Part shown: piece by piece, positions 15,447-24,013 of the stretch
Numbering within the stretch: the stretch's first letter is position 1
Layout of the letters: every line of letters begins with the position of its first letter
Assembly (NCBI RefSeq): GCF_022234545.1
Contig: NZ_JAIEUI010000029.1
Location: forward strand, 1-64,000
Reading direction: 5' to 3'
DNA from: Paenibacillus piscarius
GTDB taxonomy: Bacteria > Bacillota > Bacilli > Paenibacillales > Paenibacillaceae
DNA: 64,000 nucleotides
Notes under the pieces: model-generated
What the model was told of the DNA's origin: nothing
Database searches by the model: none
The model's input: only the letters and a program-made list of their open reading frames with translations
Translations under genes and position numbers: made by a program

Positions 15447-15460
15447 ATACTAATTGGTAT
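15447..15460. promoter_or_regulatory. TetR operator 1 (MFS side)
   Basis: ATACTAATTGGTAT, a near-perfect 14-bp palindrome, within a 23-bp segment repeated at 15579. Confidence 0.75.
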
Positions 15461-15578
15461 GAAATAATTCCTGATAAATATACCGTTAACAAAAATTAAT
15501 TGTCAAGGGACAACTGAAGACAAAGGAATATAGCATGACTGCATTGACAGAAGAATCCTCTGCAAATAAAATCATAAT

Positions 15579-15592
15579 ATACCAATCGATAT
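15579..15592. promoter_or_regulatory. TetR operator 2 (regulator side)
   Basis: ATACCAATCGATAT followed by GAAAT, matching operator 1 at all but three core positions and in its flanks. It lies just before the TetR ribosome site, consistent with autorepression. Confidence 0.75.
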
Positions 15593-15608
15593 GAAATGAG
15601 GGAATTCT

Positions 15609-16190
15609 ATGGCCCGGCCCCGCGAATTTGATCAGGATAAGGCGTTGGATGCAGCGATGCATGTGTTTTGGGAAAAAGGGTTCGAAGCAGCCTCTTTAAG
15701 CGACTTAACCGCCAAGATGGGCATTCAGCGTCCAAGTCTATACTCTGCCTTTGGAGATAAAAAGGGATTATTCGAAGCAGCGCTGCGAAAATATACAAGT
15801 TCCCATGCGCTCTATATCCGGGGCAGTCTGCAAAAGCATGCTTCGGTTAAAGCGGCATTCCGTAACTTTTTTGAAGATATGGTGTCACAAGAATATGAGA
15901 AAAGCCTGAGCACGGGGTGCTTCTGCATCAATTCCATGGTGGAGATGGCTCCCCATGATGAGAGGTTTGAGCTTCTGACCAGAGAGCATCAGATGTATCT
16001 CTCGGTCATCTTCCAGGAAACGATAGAACGGGGCCTGCGGTCAGGGGAGCTTGATGCCGGGATTAATGCCAAGAATATGGCGCAGACACTGGTCATTTCG
16101 TTAATAGGACTCACGGTGTTCCTGAAATCTCGTCCAGACAAGGCGGTGGTTGATAATTTTGTGAACCAAATCCTTACTTTAATAAAATAG
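15609..16190 (+). CDS. TetR/AcrR-family repressor
   Basis: A 193-residue regulator. Residues 1-55 form the TetR DNA-binding domain (ARPREFDQDKALDAAMHVFW, then GIQRPSLYSAFGDKKGLFEA), the variant typical of the AcrR-like group whose C-terminal half (CFCINSMVEMAPHDE...) contains a ligand cavity. GAGGGA lies 6 nt before the ATG. Divergent from the MFS exporter, with twin operators between them. Confidence 0.92.
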   Translation: MARPREFDQDKALDAAMHVFWEKGFEAASLSDLTAKMGIQRPSLYSAFGDKKGLFEAALRKYTSSHALYIRGSLQKHASVKAAFRNFFEDMVSQEYEKSLSTGCFCINSMVEMAPHDERFELLTREHQMYLSVIFQETIERGLRSGELDAGINAKNMAQTLVISLIGLTVFLKSRPDKAVVDNFVNQILTLIK

Positions 16191-16278
16191 AGGGAAGGTG
16201 ATTACCATCTTCATGGAATCAGCTAAAGAGAGGGAGCTCTCCTTCGATATCCGCAGAACAATTATCTTAGGAGTTTAT

Positions 16279-16827
16279 ATGCAGGAGTGGCAGATGCCGG
16301 AGTACCGGGTGATCTTAAGCAAACCCGAAACAGGCGTTCATGTTGAGATCTATTATTTTCCGGCGGCGGGGGAGGGTGAGATTGCGAGGTTCGCGACAGT
16401 CGGGTTATCCGCAGCTCACCGGCCCAATGGACAAGTAGTGGGTGCGGAGTGGATGATGGCTCTAACCTCTGACTTAGGCGGGGAGTCTGCGGACCGGATA
16501 TTCAGCTATCTCAGTGATCTTATTGCCCATCATATTGAGACGGCTGGTGATTCGCGGATACCTAGAGTAATGGGGGAGAGTCCGCTTGCTCCGGCCAACT
16601 GGACAACCACTGCCCTGCTGCTGGATGAGCTGAGGGGAGAAAGTGAGGAACTGGAGGCGATCGAGGTTGGAGACGAGGGGGTTCAGATCCAATGGGCGGT
16701 GCCAGTTACGGTGCAGGAAGCCGCATTAATCTTAAGTGAAGGTGTGGAATCGTTCGATTCCTATATAGAGGAGATTGAGCATTCCATCATTGATCCCCGG
16801 CGGCCGGATGCTTCCACCGAAGCGTAA
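16279..16827 (+). CDS. Suppressor-of-fused (SUFU)-like domain protein
   Basis: A 182-residue soluble protein from the ATG at 16279, chosen because TTAGGAG stands 5 nt upstream; in-frame GTG (16198) and ATG (16213) starts also exist. Features of the bacterial SUFU family: an early FATVGLS segment, TTTALLLDEL in the middle and VQIQWAVPVTVQEAALILSEG near the end. Bacterial SUFU proteins are frequent among toxin-immunity proteins. It starts 88 nt downstream of the TetR gene on the same strand but is followed by an independent promoter. Confidence 0.65.
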   Translation: MQEWQMPEYRVILSKPETGVHVEIYYFPAAGEGEIARFATVGLSAAHRPNGQVVGAEWMMALTSDLGGESADRIFSYLSDLIAHHIETAGDSRIPRVMGESPLAPANWTTTALLLDELRGESEELEAIEVGDEGVQIQWAVPVTVQEAALILSEGVESFDSYIEEIEHSIIDPRRPDASTEA

Positions 16828-16858
16828 CATTTTCCATGAAAAGGGTTGCATGAAAGTC

Positions 16859-16887
16859 TTGTTGAACCCAAAGTTCCATGTTATAAT
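16859..16887 (+). promoter_or_regulatory. Promoter of beta-glucoside locus B
   Basis: TTGTTG (16859-16864), 17 nt, TATAAT (16882-16887), about 25 nt before the RAT. Confidence 0.65.
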
Positions 16888-16912
16888 CGGTCCATAATTA
16901 AATAGATAACGT

Positions 16913-16941
16913 GGATTGTAACTACGTATGTAGGCAAGACC
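16913..16941 (+). promoter_or_regulatory. RAT before licT B
   Basis: GGATTGTAACTACG..GTAGGCAAGACC, close to the LicT/SacT consensus; its end overlaps the terminator that follows. Confidence 0.88.
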
Positions 16942-16990
16942 ATTAACGGCACTATTTTGATATAGTGATGTTTTTGGTTTTGCCTTTTTT
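16936..16990 (+). terminator. Conditional terminator before licT B
   Basis: Inner stem CACTAT-TTTGAT-ATAGTG within an outer CAAGACC/GGTTTTG pairing, followed by CCTTTTTTATTTTT. Confidence 0.85.
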
Positions 16991-17013
16991 ATTTTTGGGC
17001 AAAGGTGATTATT

Positions 17014-17844
17014 ATGAGAATCCAAAAAGTGTTGAATAATAATGCCGTGATCACTGTGAATGAACAGAATAAAGAAGTTGTGGTAATGGGCAGGGGTATT
17101 GCGTTCAGGAAGAAATCAGGCGATCTGATTGAGGAGGCTCAAATCGAGAAGATCTTCATGGACAACGAGAGTATCTCGGACCAGATGAAGACGCTTTTAT
17201 CCGAGATTCCGCTTGCGCATATGGACATTTCGGAGCGTATTATTAATCTTGCCAAAATGAATCTGGGAAAGAGACTGCACGACAGCATCTATGTCAGCCT
17301 GACCGACCACATCCATTCGGCGATTGAACGGTCCAAGCAGGGTCACCATATCAAGAATGTGCTGCTGTGGGAGGTCAAGAAATTCTACCAGGACGAATTC
17401 GCGATTGGTGAGAAAGCGCTGTTACTGATCCACGAGGAGCTGGGAATCCAGTTCCCGGAAGATGAGGCCGCCCATATTGCGCTCCATCTGGTGAATGCGC
17501 ATATGAATGAGGAAATTCCGAATGTAGTGAAAATCACCAAGATTGTGCATGAAATTCTCAATATCGTGAAGTATCACTTCAAAATCGATTACGACGAAGA
17601 GTCGCTGACGTATTACAGGTTCGTCACCCATCTTAAATTCTTCGCCCGAAGGATATTAAATGGCACGCATATTGAGAATTCGGATAGTGAGTTATATGAG
17701 ATGGTCAAGCAGCAGTATAAAGATTCCTTCCTGTGCGGGCGGAAGATCCAGGATTATATCCGGAAAACATACAATTGCACCTTAACCAACGAAGAAGTCA
17801 TGTATTTGACCATCCATATTGAAAGAGTGGTTCATCTAAAATAA
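17014..17844 (+). CDS. licT: LicT/BglG-family antiterminator (locus B)
   Basis: A 276-residue antiterminator, paralogue of the one at 2524-3354. The CAT domain is MRIQKVLNNNAVITVNEQN..VVMGRGIAFRKK; PRD1 has SLTDHIHSAIER and AALHLVNAHMNEE, PRD2 THLKFFARR and LTIHIERVV. All expected PRD histidines are in place. Start at 17014 with AAAGGTGAT upstream. First gene of locus B; RATs lie both before and after it, so it should control itself and the PTS/GH1 genes. Confidence 0.93.
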   Translation: MRIQKVLNNNAVITVNEQNKEVVVMGRGIAFRKKSGDLIEEAQIEKIFMDNESISDQMKTLLSEIPLAHMDISERIINLAKMNLGKRLHDSIYVSLTDHIHSAIERSKQGHHIKNVLLWEVKKFYQDEFAIGEKALLLIHEELGIQFPEDEAAHIALHLVNAHMNEEIPNVVKITKIVHEILNIVKYHFKIDYDEESLTYYRFVTHLKFFARRILNGTHIENSDSELYEMVKQQYKDSFLCGRKIQDYIRKTYNCTLTNEEVMYLTIHIERVVHLK

Positions 17845-17855
17845 ACCCTTGTTTA

Positions 17856-17883
17856 GGGTTGCTACTGCGGAGCAGGCAAAACC
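17856..17883 (+). promoter_or_regulatory. RAT before PTS gene B
   Basis: GGGTTGCTACTGCGG..AGCAGGCAAAACC, near-consensus, in the licT-PTS gap. Confidence 0.9.
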
Positions 17884-17945
17884 TAAACTGGACATGGTTT
17901 ATCCCTGTGTTTTACGAGGGGTATTCTTTGGCCGGTTTAGGTTTT
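17878..17945 (+). terminator. Conditional terminator before PTS gene B
   Basis: AAAACCTAAACTGG pairs with CCGGTTTAGGTTTTT around a 40-nt loop; the 5' arm overlaps the RAT. Confidence 0.88.
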
Positions 17946-17987
17946 TCTTATATTTTTTCTTATCAATGAAGAGGAGTGAGCTGCACC

Positions 17988-19901
17988 ATGGATCAACACA
18001 AGCTGGCAAAAGAAATACTGAGGTTAGTAGGCGGGGAAGACAACATACAGGATTATACCCATTGTATGACCAGACTTCGCTTCAATCTGCGGGATAATGG
18101 GAATGCGGACCGGACGAAGCTAAAAGAGCTGCCTGGAGTGATGGATGTTAACATCAACGGCGGGCAGTTTCAGGTGATTATCGGGAACGATGTGTCCAAG
18201 GTGTACGGGGAGTTAACCAAGATTGCCAAAAACAATGCCGGCTCTGCCCAGGAGAATGCGGATCAAGGAAACAATAAAAAGCAGAAGCTTGGCATCAAAG
18301 GCTCGATCGGCAAGTTTTTTGCAGATGTATTACCCGGCATATTCAATCCGCTTGTTCCGGCTATAGCAGGAGCAGGGATGATCAAGGCGCTGCTGGCTGT
18401 AATCGTCATGTTCAATGCCACAGCGGCAAATACGGATCTCTACAAAATTCTGAATATTATTTCAGATGCCGTATTCTATTTCCTGCCGATGCTGCTGGCC
18501 TTCAGCTCTGCCAAGAAATTCAATGTCAATCCATATCTGGCGGTTGTGATCGGGGGCGTGCTGCTCCATCCTAACTTTGCCAAGTTTATGGCCGACGGTT
18601 TAACGTCCATGAGCTTCCTGGGACTGCCGGTCAAGCTGGTATCCTATTCGTCTACAGTTATTCCTATTATTGCTACGGTATGGATTATGTCTTATATAGA
18701 ACGTTTTGTCCGCAAAATTGTACCGAATGTACTCAAGACCATCCTGGAGCCGATGCTGATCCTGTTGATTGTGGCCCCTATCGCATTAATCGTGATTGGA
18801 CCACTGGGCATTTATATTGGTAACGCTATTGCCGACGGCTACATGTATTTCTATGAGCATTTCGGTGTCATCGCCGGTACGCTGCTTGGAGCCACCTTCT
18901 CACTGATGGTCATCACGGGACTGCACTATGGCCTCATTCCGCTGGTCTTCCAGGCGATTGCCCAGAACGGCTTCGATTACATTATGCCGATTATGACCGT
19001 TGCTAATATCGCGCAGGCCGGTGCGGTATTCGCCGTATTCCTGAGAACCAAGAATAGCAGTATGAAATCCTTATCTGGGGCGTCAACGATTAGTGCGCTG
19101 ATGGGGATCTCTGAACCCGCGATTTATGGTGTGAACCTCAAATTGAAAAAGCCGTTTATTGCCGGATTGATCGGCAGTGCAGCAGGTGCATTCATCTTAA
19201 GTATCTTCCAGGTGGCAGCCTATGCGCTGGGAAAAGTCGGCTTGCCGTCCTTGCCGCTGTACATCGGACATAAATTCTCGCTGATGGTTCTGGCGGTGTG
19301 TGTCAGCTTTGCCGTTGCGGCTGTGGTCGCTTATGTTCTGGGCTTCAAGGATGTTACAGAGGCACCAGTAGAAGAGAACGGTACAGACCTTCCCGTGCCG
19401 CCCGTTCCCGCTAATGAACCTGAATCTGCATCTGCCAAGAAGCTGCAAAATGAACAAATCTATGCGCCCATTGCCGGCGAGGTTAAAAGCTTACGCGAAG
19501 TCAGCGATCCTGCCTTTTCGCAGGAGACGATGGGGAAAGGCGTTGCTATTCTGCCTAGCGAGGGCCGTGTGGTCTCTCCAATTAACGGTATTGTGTCAGT
19601 AGCGTTCAAAAAGAAACATGCTGTCCTGCTTACCAGCGACGATGGGGCAGAGGTTCTGATTCATGTCGGGATTGATACGGTCAAGCTGGGCGGCAAGCAC
19701 TTCACGCTCCATGTGAATCAAGGCGACCGTATAAATGTCGGCGATCTGATTCTTGAATTTGATATGGACAGCATTATTCAGGAGGGCTTCGAGATCATTA
19801 CTCCGGTCATCATCTCAAATACAGGTGACTACACAGACATTACTGCGGTCAGCCCGTCGACTGTGAAAGAGAAGGATACGCTGCTGAAACTTACTGTATA
19901 A
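17988..19901 (+). CDS. PTS beta-glucoside permease IIBCA (locus B)
   Basis: A 637-residue enzyme II with IIB (C26 in DYTHCMTRLRFNL), IIC (about 100-460, many membrane segments, SAKKFNVNPYLAVVIGG and GISEPAIYG loops) and IIA (about 490-637, H559 in VLIHVGIDTVKL). A proline-rich linker (LPVPPVPANEPES) joins IIC and IIA. Start at 17988 with GAGGAG upstream. Same architecture and clear similarity to the locus A permease but different loops, so substrate preference may differ. Followed after 24 nt by the GH1 gene. Confidence 0.94.
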   Translation: MDQHKLAKEILRLVGGEDNIQDYTHCMTRLRFNLRDNGNADRTKLKELPGVMDVNINGGQFQVIIGNDVSKVYGELTKIAKNNAGSAQENADQGNNKKQKLGIKGSIGKFFADVLPGIFNPLVPAIAGAGMIKALLAVIVMFNATAANTDLYKILNIISDAVFYFLPMLLAFSSAKKFNVNPYLAVVIGGVLLHPNFAKFMADGLTSMSFLGLPVKLVSYSSTVIPIIATVWIMSYIERFVRKIVPNVLKTILEPMLILLIVAPIALIVIGPLGIYIGNAIADGYMYFYEHFGVIAGTLLGATFSLMVITGLHYGLIPLVFQAIAQNGFDYIMPIMTVANIAQAGAVFAVFLRTKNSSMKSLSGASTISALMGISEPAIYGVNLKLKKPFIAGLIGSAAGAFILSIFQVAAYALGKVGLPSLPLYIGHKFSLMVLAVCVSFAVAAVVAYVLGFKDVTEAPVEENGTDLPVPPVPANEPESASAKKLQNEQIYAPIAGEVKSLREVSDPAFSQETMGKGVAILPSEGRVVSPINGIVSVAFKKKHAVLLTSDDGAEVLIHVGIDTVKLGGKHFTLHVNQGDRINVGDLILEFDMDSIIQEGFEIITPVIISNTGDYTDITAVSPSTVKEKDTLLKLTV

Positions 19902-19925
19902 ACCAACAGAAGGGAAGAGGATAGA

Positions 19926-21335
19926 ATGAAACAGACAGACATGCAATTCCCGGAAGGCTTCTTATGGGGCGGGGCGATATCGGCGAATCAGGCGGAAGGC
20001 GCTTATCAGGAGAACGGTAAAGGGTTATCGATTGCTGATATTTTGGCCAACGGGATCTTTAACCCGCCCTATGAGCATCCCGATAAGAAGAATCCTTACC
20101 ATGAGGCTATAGATTTCTATCACAGATATGAGGAGGACATCGCTTTATTCGCGGAGATGGGCTTCAAGGCGCTGCGTACCTCCATTGCCTGGACGAGAAT
20201 CTTCCCGAATGGTGACGAGGAGACTCCCAATGAAGCGGGCTTGCAGTTTTACGATCAATTATTTGATTGTATGCGAAAATATAACATTGAGCCGGTCGTG
20301 ACGCTGTCCCATTATGAGATGCCGCTTGGATTGGCCAGGGACTACGGCGGTTGGAGAAACCGCAAGCTGATTGAATTTTTTGAGAGATATGCAATTTCTG
20401 TATTCAAGCGTTACAAGGACAAGGTGAAATACTGGATTGCCTTCAACGAGATCAATGTGCTGCTCCATATTCCCTTCGTCGGCGGAGGAACGGTCATTGA
20501 GGAAGGCGAGAACAAGAAGCAGATTATCTACCAGATGGCGCATTACCAGCATGTAGCCAGCGCATTGGCCGCGAGGGCCTGCCATGAGATTATTCCGGGC
20601 TCGCAGATGGGCTGTATGATTGCCGCAGGGCCGTATTACCCGCATACCTGCCATCCGGATGATATTCTCACAGCGATGGAGATGGATAGACAGGTCTACT
20701 TTTTCACCGATGTGATGGCTAGAGGATACTATCCTACTTACGTGAAGCGGTGGTTCAAGGAATATGACATCAAGCTGGACCTGACCGCAGAGGATGAACA
20801 ACTGCTCAAGCAGCATACTGTTGATTACATCAGCTTCAGCTATTACAAGAGCCGCTGTGCCAGCGCTAATCCGAGTGATCTGGAGATGGTATCGGGCAAC
20901 CTGGCTATGGGGGTCAAGAATCCTTATCTTAAGGCATCGGAGTGGGGCTGGCAGATCGATCCCACGGGCCTGAGATTCACGCTGAACCAGCTCTATGACC
21001 GGTATCAGAAGCCGCTGTTCATTGTGGAGAACGGGTTCGGCGCTGTGGACACGGTTGAAGAGGACGGGAGCATCCATGATGATTACCGGATCTCTTACCT
21101 GCGGGACCATATGATTGAAGCGGGCAAGGCGATTGAAGACGGTGTTGAGCTGCTGGGCTTCCTGAGCTGGGGACCGATTGATATTGTAAGTGCCTCTACA
21201 GGTGAGATGAAGAAGCGGTACGGGTACATCTATGTCGACAAGGATAATGAGGGAAACGGCACACTGCGCAGAATCAAGAAGAAGAGCTTCGACTGGTACA
21301 AGGAGGTTATCGCCTCCAACGGCGGGAGCCTGTAG
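19926..21335 (+). CDS. 6-phospho-beta-glucosidase, GH1 (locus B)
   Basis: A 469-residue GH1 enzyme. Acid/base E175 in AFNEIN, nucleophile E368 in FIVENGFG, and the C-terminal KKKSFDWYKEVIASNGG shared with the locus A enzyme. GGGAAGAGG precedes the ATG. Co-transcribed with the PTS permease; it should cleave the imported 6-phospho-beta-glucoside in the cytoplasm to glucose 6-phosphate and an aglycone or sugar. Transcription ends at the hairpin at 21368. Confidence 0.94.
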   Translation: MKQTDMQFPEGFLWGGAISANQAEGAYQENGKGLSIADILANGIFNPPYEHPDKKNPYHEAIDFYHRYEEDIALFAEMGFKALRTSIAWTRIFPNGDEETPNEAGLQFYDQLFDCMRKYNIEPVVTLSHYEMPLGLARDYGGWRNRKLIEFFERYAISVFKRYKDKVKYWIAFNEINVLLHIPFVGGGTVIEEGENKKQIIYQMAHYQHVASALAARACHEIIPGSQMGCMIAAGPYYPHTCHPDDILTAMEMDRQVYFFTDVMARGYYPTYVKRWFKEYDIKLDLTAEDEQLLKQHTVDYISFSYYKSRCASANPSDLEMVSGNLAMGVKNPYLKASEWGWQIDPTGLRFTLNQLYDRYQKPLFIVENGFGAVDTVEEDGSIHDDYRISYLRDHMIEAGKAIEDGVELLGFLSWGPIDIVSASTGEMKKRYGYIYVDKDNEGNGTLRRIKKKSFDWYKEVIASNGGSL

Positions 21336-21367
21336 TCTAATGGAAATGAGCTCGCGCGAAAATGCAG

Positions 21368-21392
21368 AAGGCACCCGTTTGGGTGCCTTTTA
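21368..21392 (+). terminator. Terminator of locus B
   Basis: AAGGCACCC-GTTT-GGGTGCCTTTTAAA, a perfect 9-bp stem. Confidence 0.92.
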
Positions 21393-21481
21393 AATTTGCT
21401 GGCCAGATCCGCTTTGCCCGTCGCTTGACCATGCTGGATGGAATAATTACACTTTTCCTAAAAGGCATGGTAGAGGGGGCA

Positions 21482-22123
21482 ATGACGATCGACAATCCAA
21501 TGAATCTGCTGACCTGGAGAACAGACTGTATGCTGTATTATGCGGAACCGACCCTAGCGTACAGACCCCGGGCTGGCTGGATCGGTGGGAATGCGCCCGA
21601 ATATTTTGACGATCCGGCCAATCCCGTTCACGAAGGGGACAGAGCCTATCTGTTCTATCTAAGCCTTATTCATCCGTATCAACCGGAGCGTATGATTTCG
21701 ATCTTCATTCCTGAGGAATATGAGGATTATCTGGAACACAACATATATCCTGACTGTTCGATCAAGGTGCTGGAGCATCCTGCATCCACGGAGAGCGGCA
21801 AAGAGTTGTACACGAACACGGGCCTGCGCAAACACCATATTTCGAACGGAGAACAGTGCAGCGATGAGGAATCAGCGGACCAGCCTTTTTTGATCAAAAT
21901 GGGTGGAACCCCGAGAATGCTTCAGAGTGAAGAGTATTATTCTGCACAACTGAAGGAGGAAGGCTTCTCTTTCTTCTTCCAGGTTGATGAGGACGGTTAT
22001 CCCGACACCTTGCTTCAGGAGGACGCCAGTTATCCTTTTGGGTATGGGGCGCTTTATATTTACGCACAAATTGGGACGGCTGAGATGAAGCATCCGGTAG
22101 CGGGGTTCTGGCAATTCTCTTAG
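21482..22123 (+). CDS. YwqG/DUF1963-like protein
   Basis: A 213-residue soluble protein from the ATG at 21482 (GAGGGGG just upstream; ATG at 21467 is possible). The C-terminal half, KMGGTPRMLQSEEYYSAQL followed by FSFFFQVDEDGYPD and PFGYGALYIYAQ, matches the DUF1963/YwqG pattern, a family of unknown function often found among immunity-type genes. The N-terminal half is less typical. Isolated between the GH1 terminator and an oxidoreductase gene. Confidence 0.6.
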   Translation: MTIDNPMNLLTWRTDCMLYYAEPTLAYRPRAGWIGGNAPEYFDDPANPVHEGDRAYLFYLSLIHPYQPERMISIFIPEEYEDYLEHNIYPDCSIKVLEHPASTESGKELYTNTGLRKHHISNGEQCSDEESADQPFLIKMGGTPRMLQSEEYYSAQLKEEGFSFFFQVDEDGYPDTLLQEDASYPFGYGALYIYAQIGTAEMKHPVAGFWQFS

Positions 22124-22271
22124 GGGGGGTTCCGGCTGATCCTGTTCAGGCTTACAGCTATCATCTATCATTATTAATGATACTCGCCTTCTCTTCTAAT
22201 CATTTTACCTAACCGCTGTAACAGCCTACACTTTATATGAAGCCACTACAGCGTAATAGGAGGATAACGAG

Positions 22272-23267
22272 ATGAAGGCAATTACACTTGGACCGCAGGG
22301 TCTGCAATATACGGAGCATCCGGACAAGCGTCCTGGACAGGGGCAGGTCAAAGTAAGGCTAAAGACAGCCGGACTCAATCACCGGGATTTGTTCATTATC
22401 GCTGCTGCTTCTGCTACAGAAGGTGCGCCGGGTCCGGTTCATCCTTGCGTGCTGGGTTCAGACGGAGCGGGCGTTATTGAAGAGACGGGTGAAGGGGTAA
22501 ATGGCCTGGCTCAGGGAATGGAAGTCATCATTAATCCATGTCTCGGCTGGGAGCGGGCAGATGAAGTGCCTGTGGTTCCTGACATATTGGGCTACCCTGC
22601 AGATGGGACTTTTGCAGAATATGTGATTGTGCCTGAGCAGAATGTGGTGCCTAAGCCAGCGTATCTGTCCTGGGAGGAAGCGGGGGTGTTACCCTTAGCG
22701 GCACTCACTGCGTACCGGGCGTTATTTACCAGAGGGAATCTGAAGCGGGGCGAGCATGTGCTGATTCCCGGCATCGGCGGCGGGGTGGCTACCTTCGCAG
22801 CGCTAATGGCGGCAGCAGTTGGAGCACGGGTTACGGTCACATCCAGAAGTGAAGCGAAGCGTGTAGAGGCTCTGCAATTACCTGTAACACAGGTTATAGA
22901 CAGCAACAGCCGTTGGCGGGAAGAAATCGGGAACCACCCTGTGGACCTCATCCTGGATAGTGTGGGTCCTGCGACATTTGAGCAATACTTCGAGGTCATC
23001 AAGCCGGGCGGGAAAATCGTCATGTTCGGTGCAAGCTCAGGCGATGATCTCACCATTCCGGCCAGAGCGCTATTCTTCCCTCAGCTTCAGGTGCTTGGAA
23101 CCTCCATGGGCAGCCATGAAGAATTCACCGCGATGCTTCTGTTCATGGAGCAGCATCAGATTCACCCTATCATGGATAGCGTGTATTCCTTAGCGGAGAC
23201 TCCGCTTGCCCTTCAGCGGATGGAGCGCGGGGAGCAGCTTGGGAATATTGCGCTCAGGATAGGCTGA
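22272..23267 (+). CDS. Zinc-type alcohol dehydrogenase-like MDR oxidoreductase (YogA-like)
   Basis: A 331-residue medium-chain dehydrogenase/reductase. The N-terminal catalytic fold contains GLNHRDLFI and VLGSDGAGVIEETGEGV; the nucleotide-binding domain has the glycine motif IPGIGGGVATFAA, and PGGKIVMFGASSG is the usual late strand. AGGAGG lies 8 nt before the ATG. The four structural-zinc cysteines are absent, so it may be a zinc-free quinone-oxidoreductase-type enzyme using NAD(P)H. Single gene, followed by a repeat array. Confidence 0.85.
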   Translation: MKAITLGPQGLQYTEHPDKRPGQGQVKVRLKTAGLNHRDLFIIAAASATEGAPGPVHPCVLGSDGAGVIEETGEGVNGLAQGMEVIINPCLGWERADEVPVVPDILGYPADGTFAEYVIVPEQNVVPKPAYLSWEEAGVLPLAALTAYRALFTRGNLKRGEHVLIPGIGGGVATFAALMAAAVGARVTVTSRSEAKRVEALQLPVTQVIDSNSRWREEIGNHPVDLILDSVGPATFEQYFEVIKPGGKIVMFGASSGDDLTIPARALFFPQLQVLGTSMGSHEEFTAMLLFMEQHQIHPIMDSVYSLAETPLALQRMERGEQLGNIALRIG

Positions 23268-23292
23268 AGGTAGAGGGATAGGAGATACGCGA

Positions 23293-23475
23293 CACACGGA
23301 CCGAATGTATGTGAAAAACAGCATACATTATGCTCGCAAGCAGGCACACGGACCGAATGTATGTGAAAAACAGCATACAATATGCTCGCAAGCAGGCACA
23401 CGGGCCGAATGTATGTGAAAAACAGCAATATGCTCGCAAGCAGGCACACGGGCCGAATGTATGTGGAAAACAGTA
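23293..23475. repeat. Tandem array of about 52-bp intergenic repeats
   Basis: Four copies of a unit containing GACCGAATGTATGTGAAAAA, CAGCATACA and TATGCTCGCAAGCAGG, with successive AATG anchors at 23304, 23356, 23408 and 23456 (steps 52, 52, 48). The same motif occurs singly near 31190 and as a 51-bp array at 45661-45945. Confidence 0.9.
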
Positions 23476-23505
23476 TACAGCACAGGGTTCTATAAATGCG
23501 CCTAA

Positions 23506-23547
23506 TAAAAAACGCTACTGACATAACGTTGTCAGTAGCGTTTTTTT
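23506..23547. terminator. Strong bidirectional-looking terminator
   Basis: AAAAAACGCTACTGAC and GTCAGTAGCGTTTTTTT form a perfect 16-bp stem with a 7-base loop. Confidence 0.92.
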
Positions 23548-23587
23548 ATGATTGGACATGTAACTATTGAGGAAAGGGTGAACACTT

Positions 23588-23992
23588 ATGAATTTCGCTT
23601 CCATACGCGTGATTACGGACGACATCGATCGTCTGGTTGAGTTTTACGAGCAAGTGACAGGGATTTCGGCGGAGCGGCCTGCTCCGGTATTTGCTGAATT
23701 CGTAATGCCCACATGTACCTTGGCCATCGGCCACTCCAAGACAGCGCAACTATTCGGCACAGATGCTGTAGTGGCGGCCAGTAACCGCACGGTCATTATG
23801 GAATTCCGTGTCGATGATGTCGATGCCGAATATATGCGCCTCCAGCCGCTTGTCGGGGATTGGGTACAAGAGCCGACCACGATGCCTTGGGGGAACCGTT
23901 CGATGCTGTTCCGTGATCCCGACGGCAATCTGGTGAACCTCTTTCAGCCGGTGACGGAGGATGCAGTGAGACGGTTTGCGGGCAGACCTTGA
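23588..23992 (+). CDS. VOC-family (glyoxalase/bleomycin-resistance fold) protein
   Basis: A 134-residue protein of two beta-alpha-beta-beta-beta modules: INFASIRVITDDIDRLVEFY at the start and the late NRSMLFRDPDGNLVNLFQPV, the signature end of VOC proteins. AAAGGGTGA precedes the ATG. Candidate metal ligands are present (E in PAEF-type and final strands) but substrate cannot be told. Next gene is convergent. Confidence 0.85.
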   Translation: MNFASIRVITDDIDRLVEFYEQVTGISAERPAPVFAEFVMPTCTLAIGHSKTAQLFGTDAVVAASNRTVIMEFRVDDVDAEYMRLQPLVGDWVQEPTTMPWGNRSMLFRDPDGNLVNLFQPVTEDAVRRFAGRP

Positions 23993-24013
23993 TGGAAGCT
24001 TAGACGGTTCCCC

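Noticed and set aside
20259..21374. Long open frame (371 codons) on the strand opposite GH1 gene B
   Set aside because: Fully antisense to a well-supported GH1 enzyme, no ribosome site, sequence without recognisable domains; a codon-bias shadow.
23293..23475. CRISPR array
   Set aside because: Repeats are contiguous without unique spacers and no cas genes are present.
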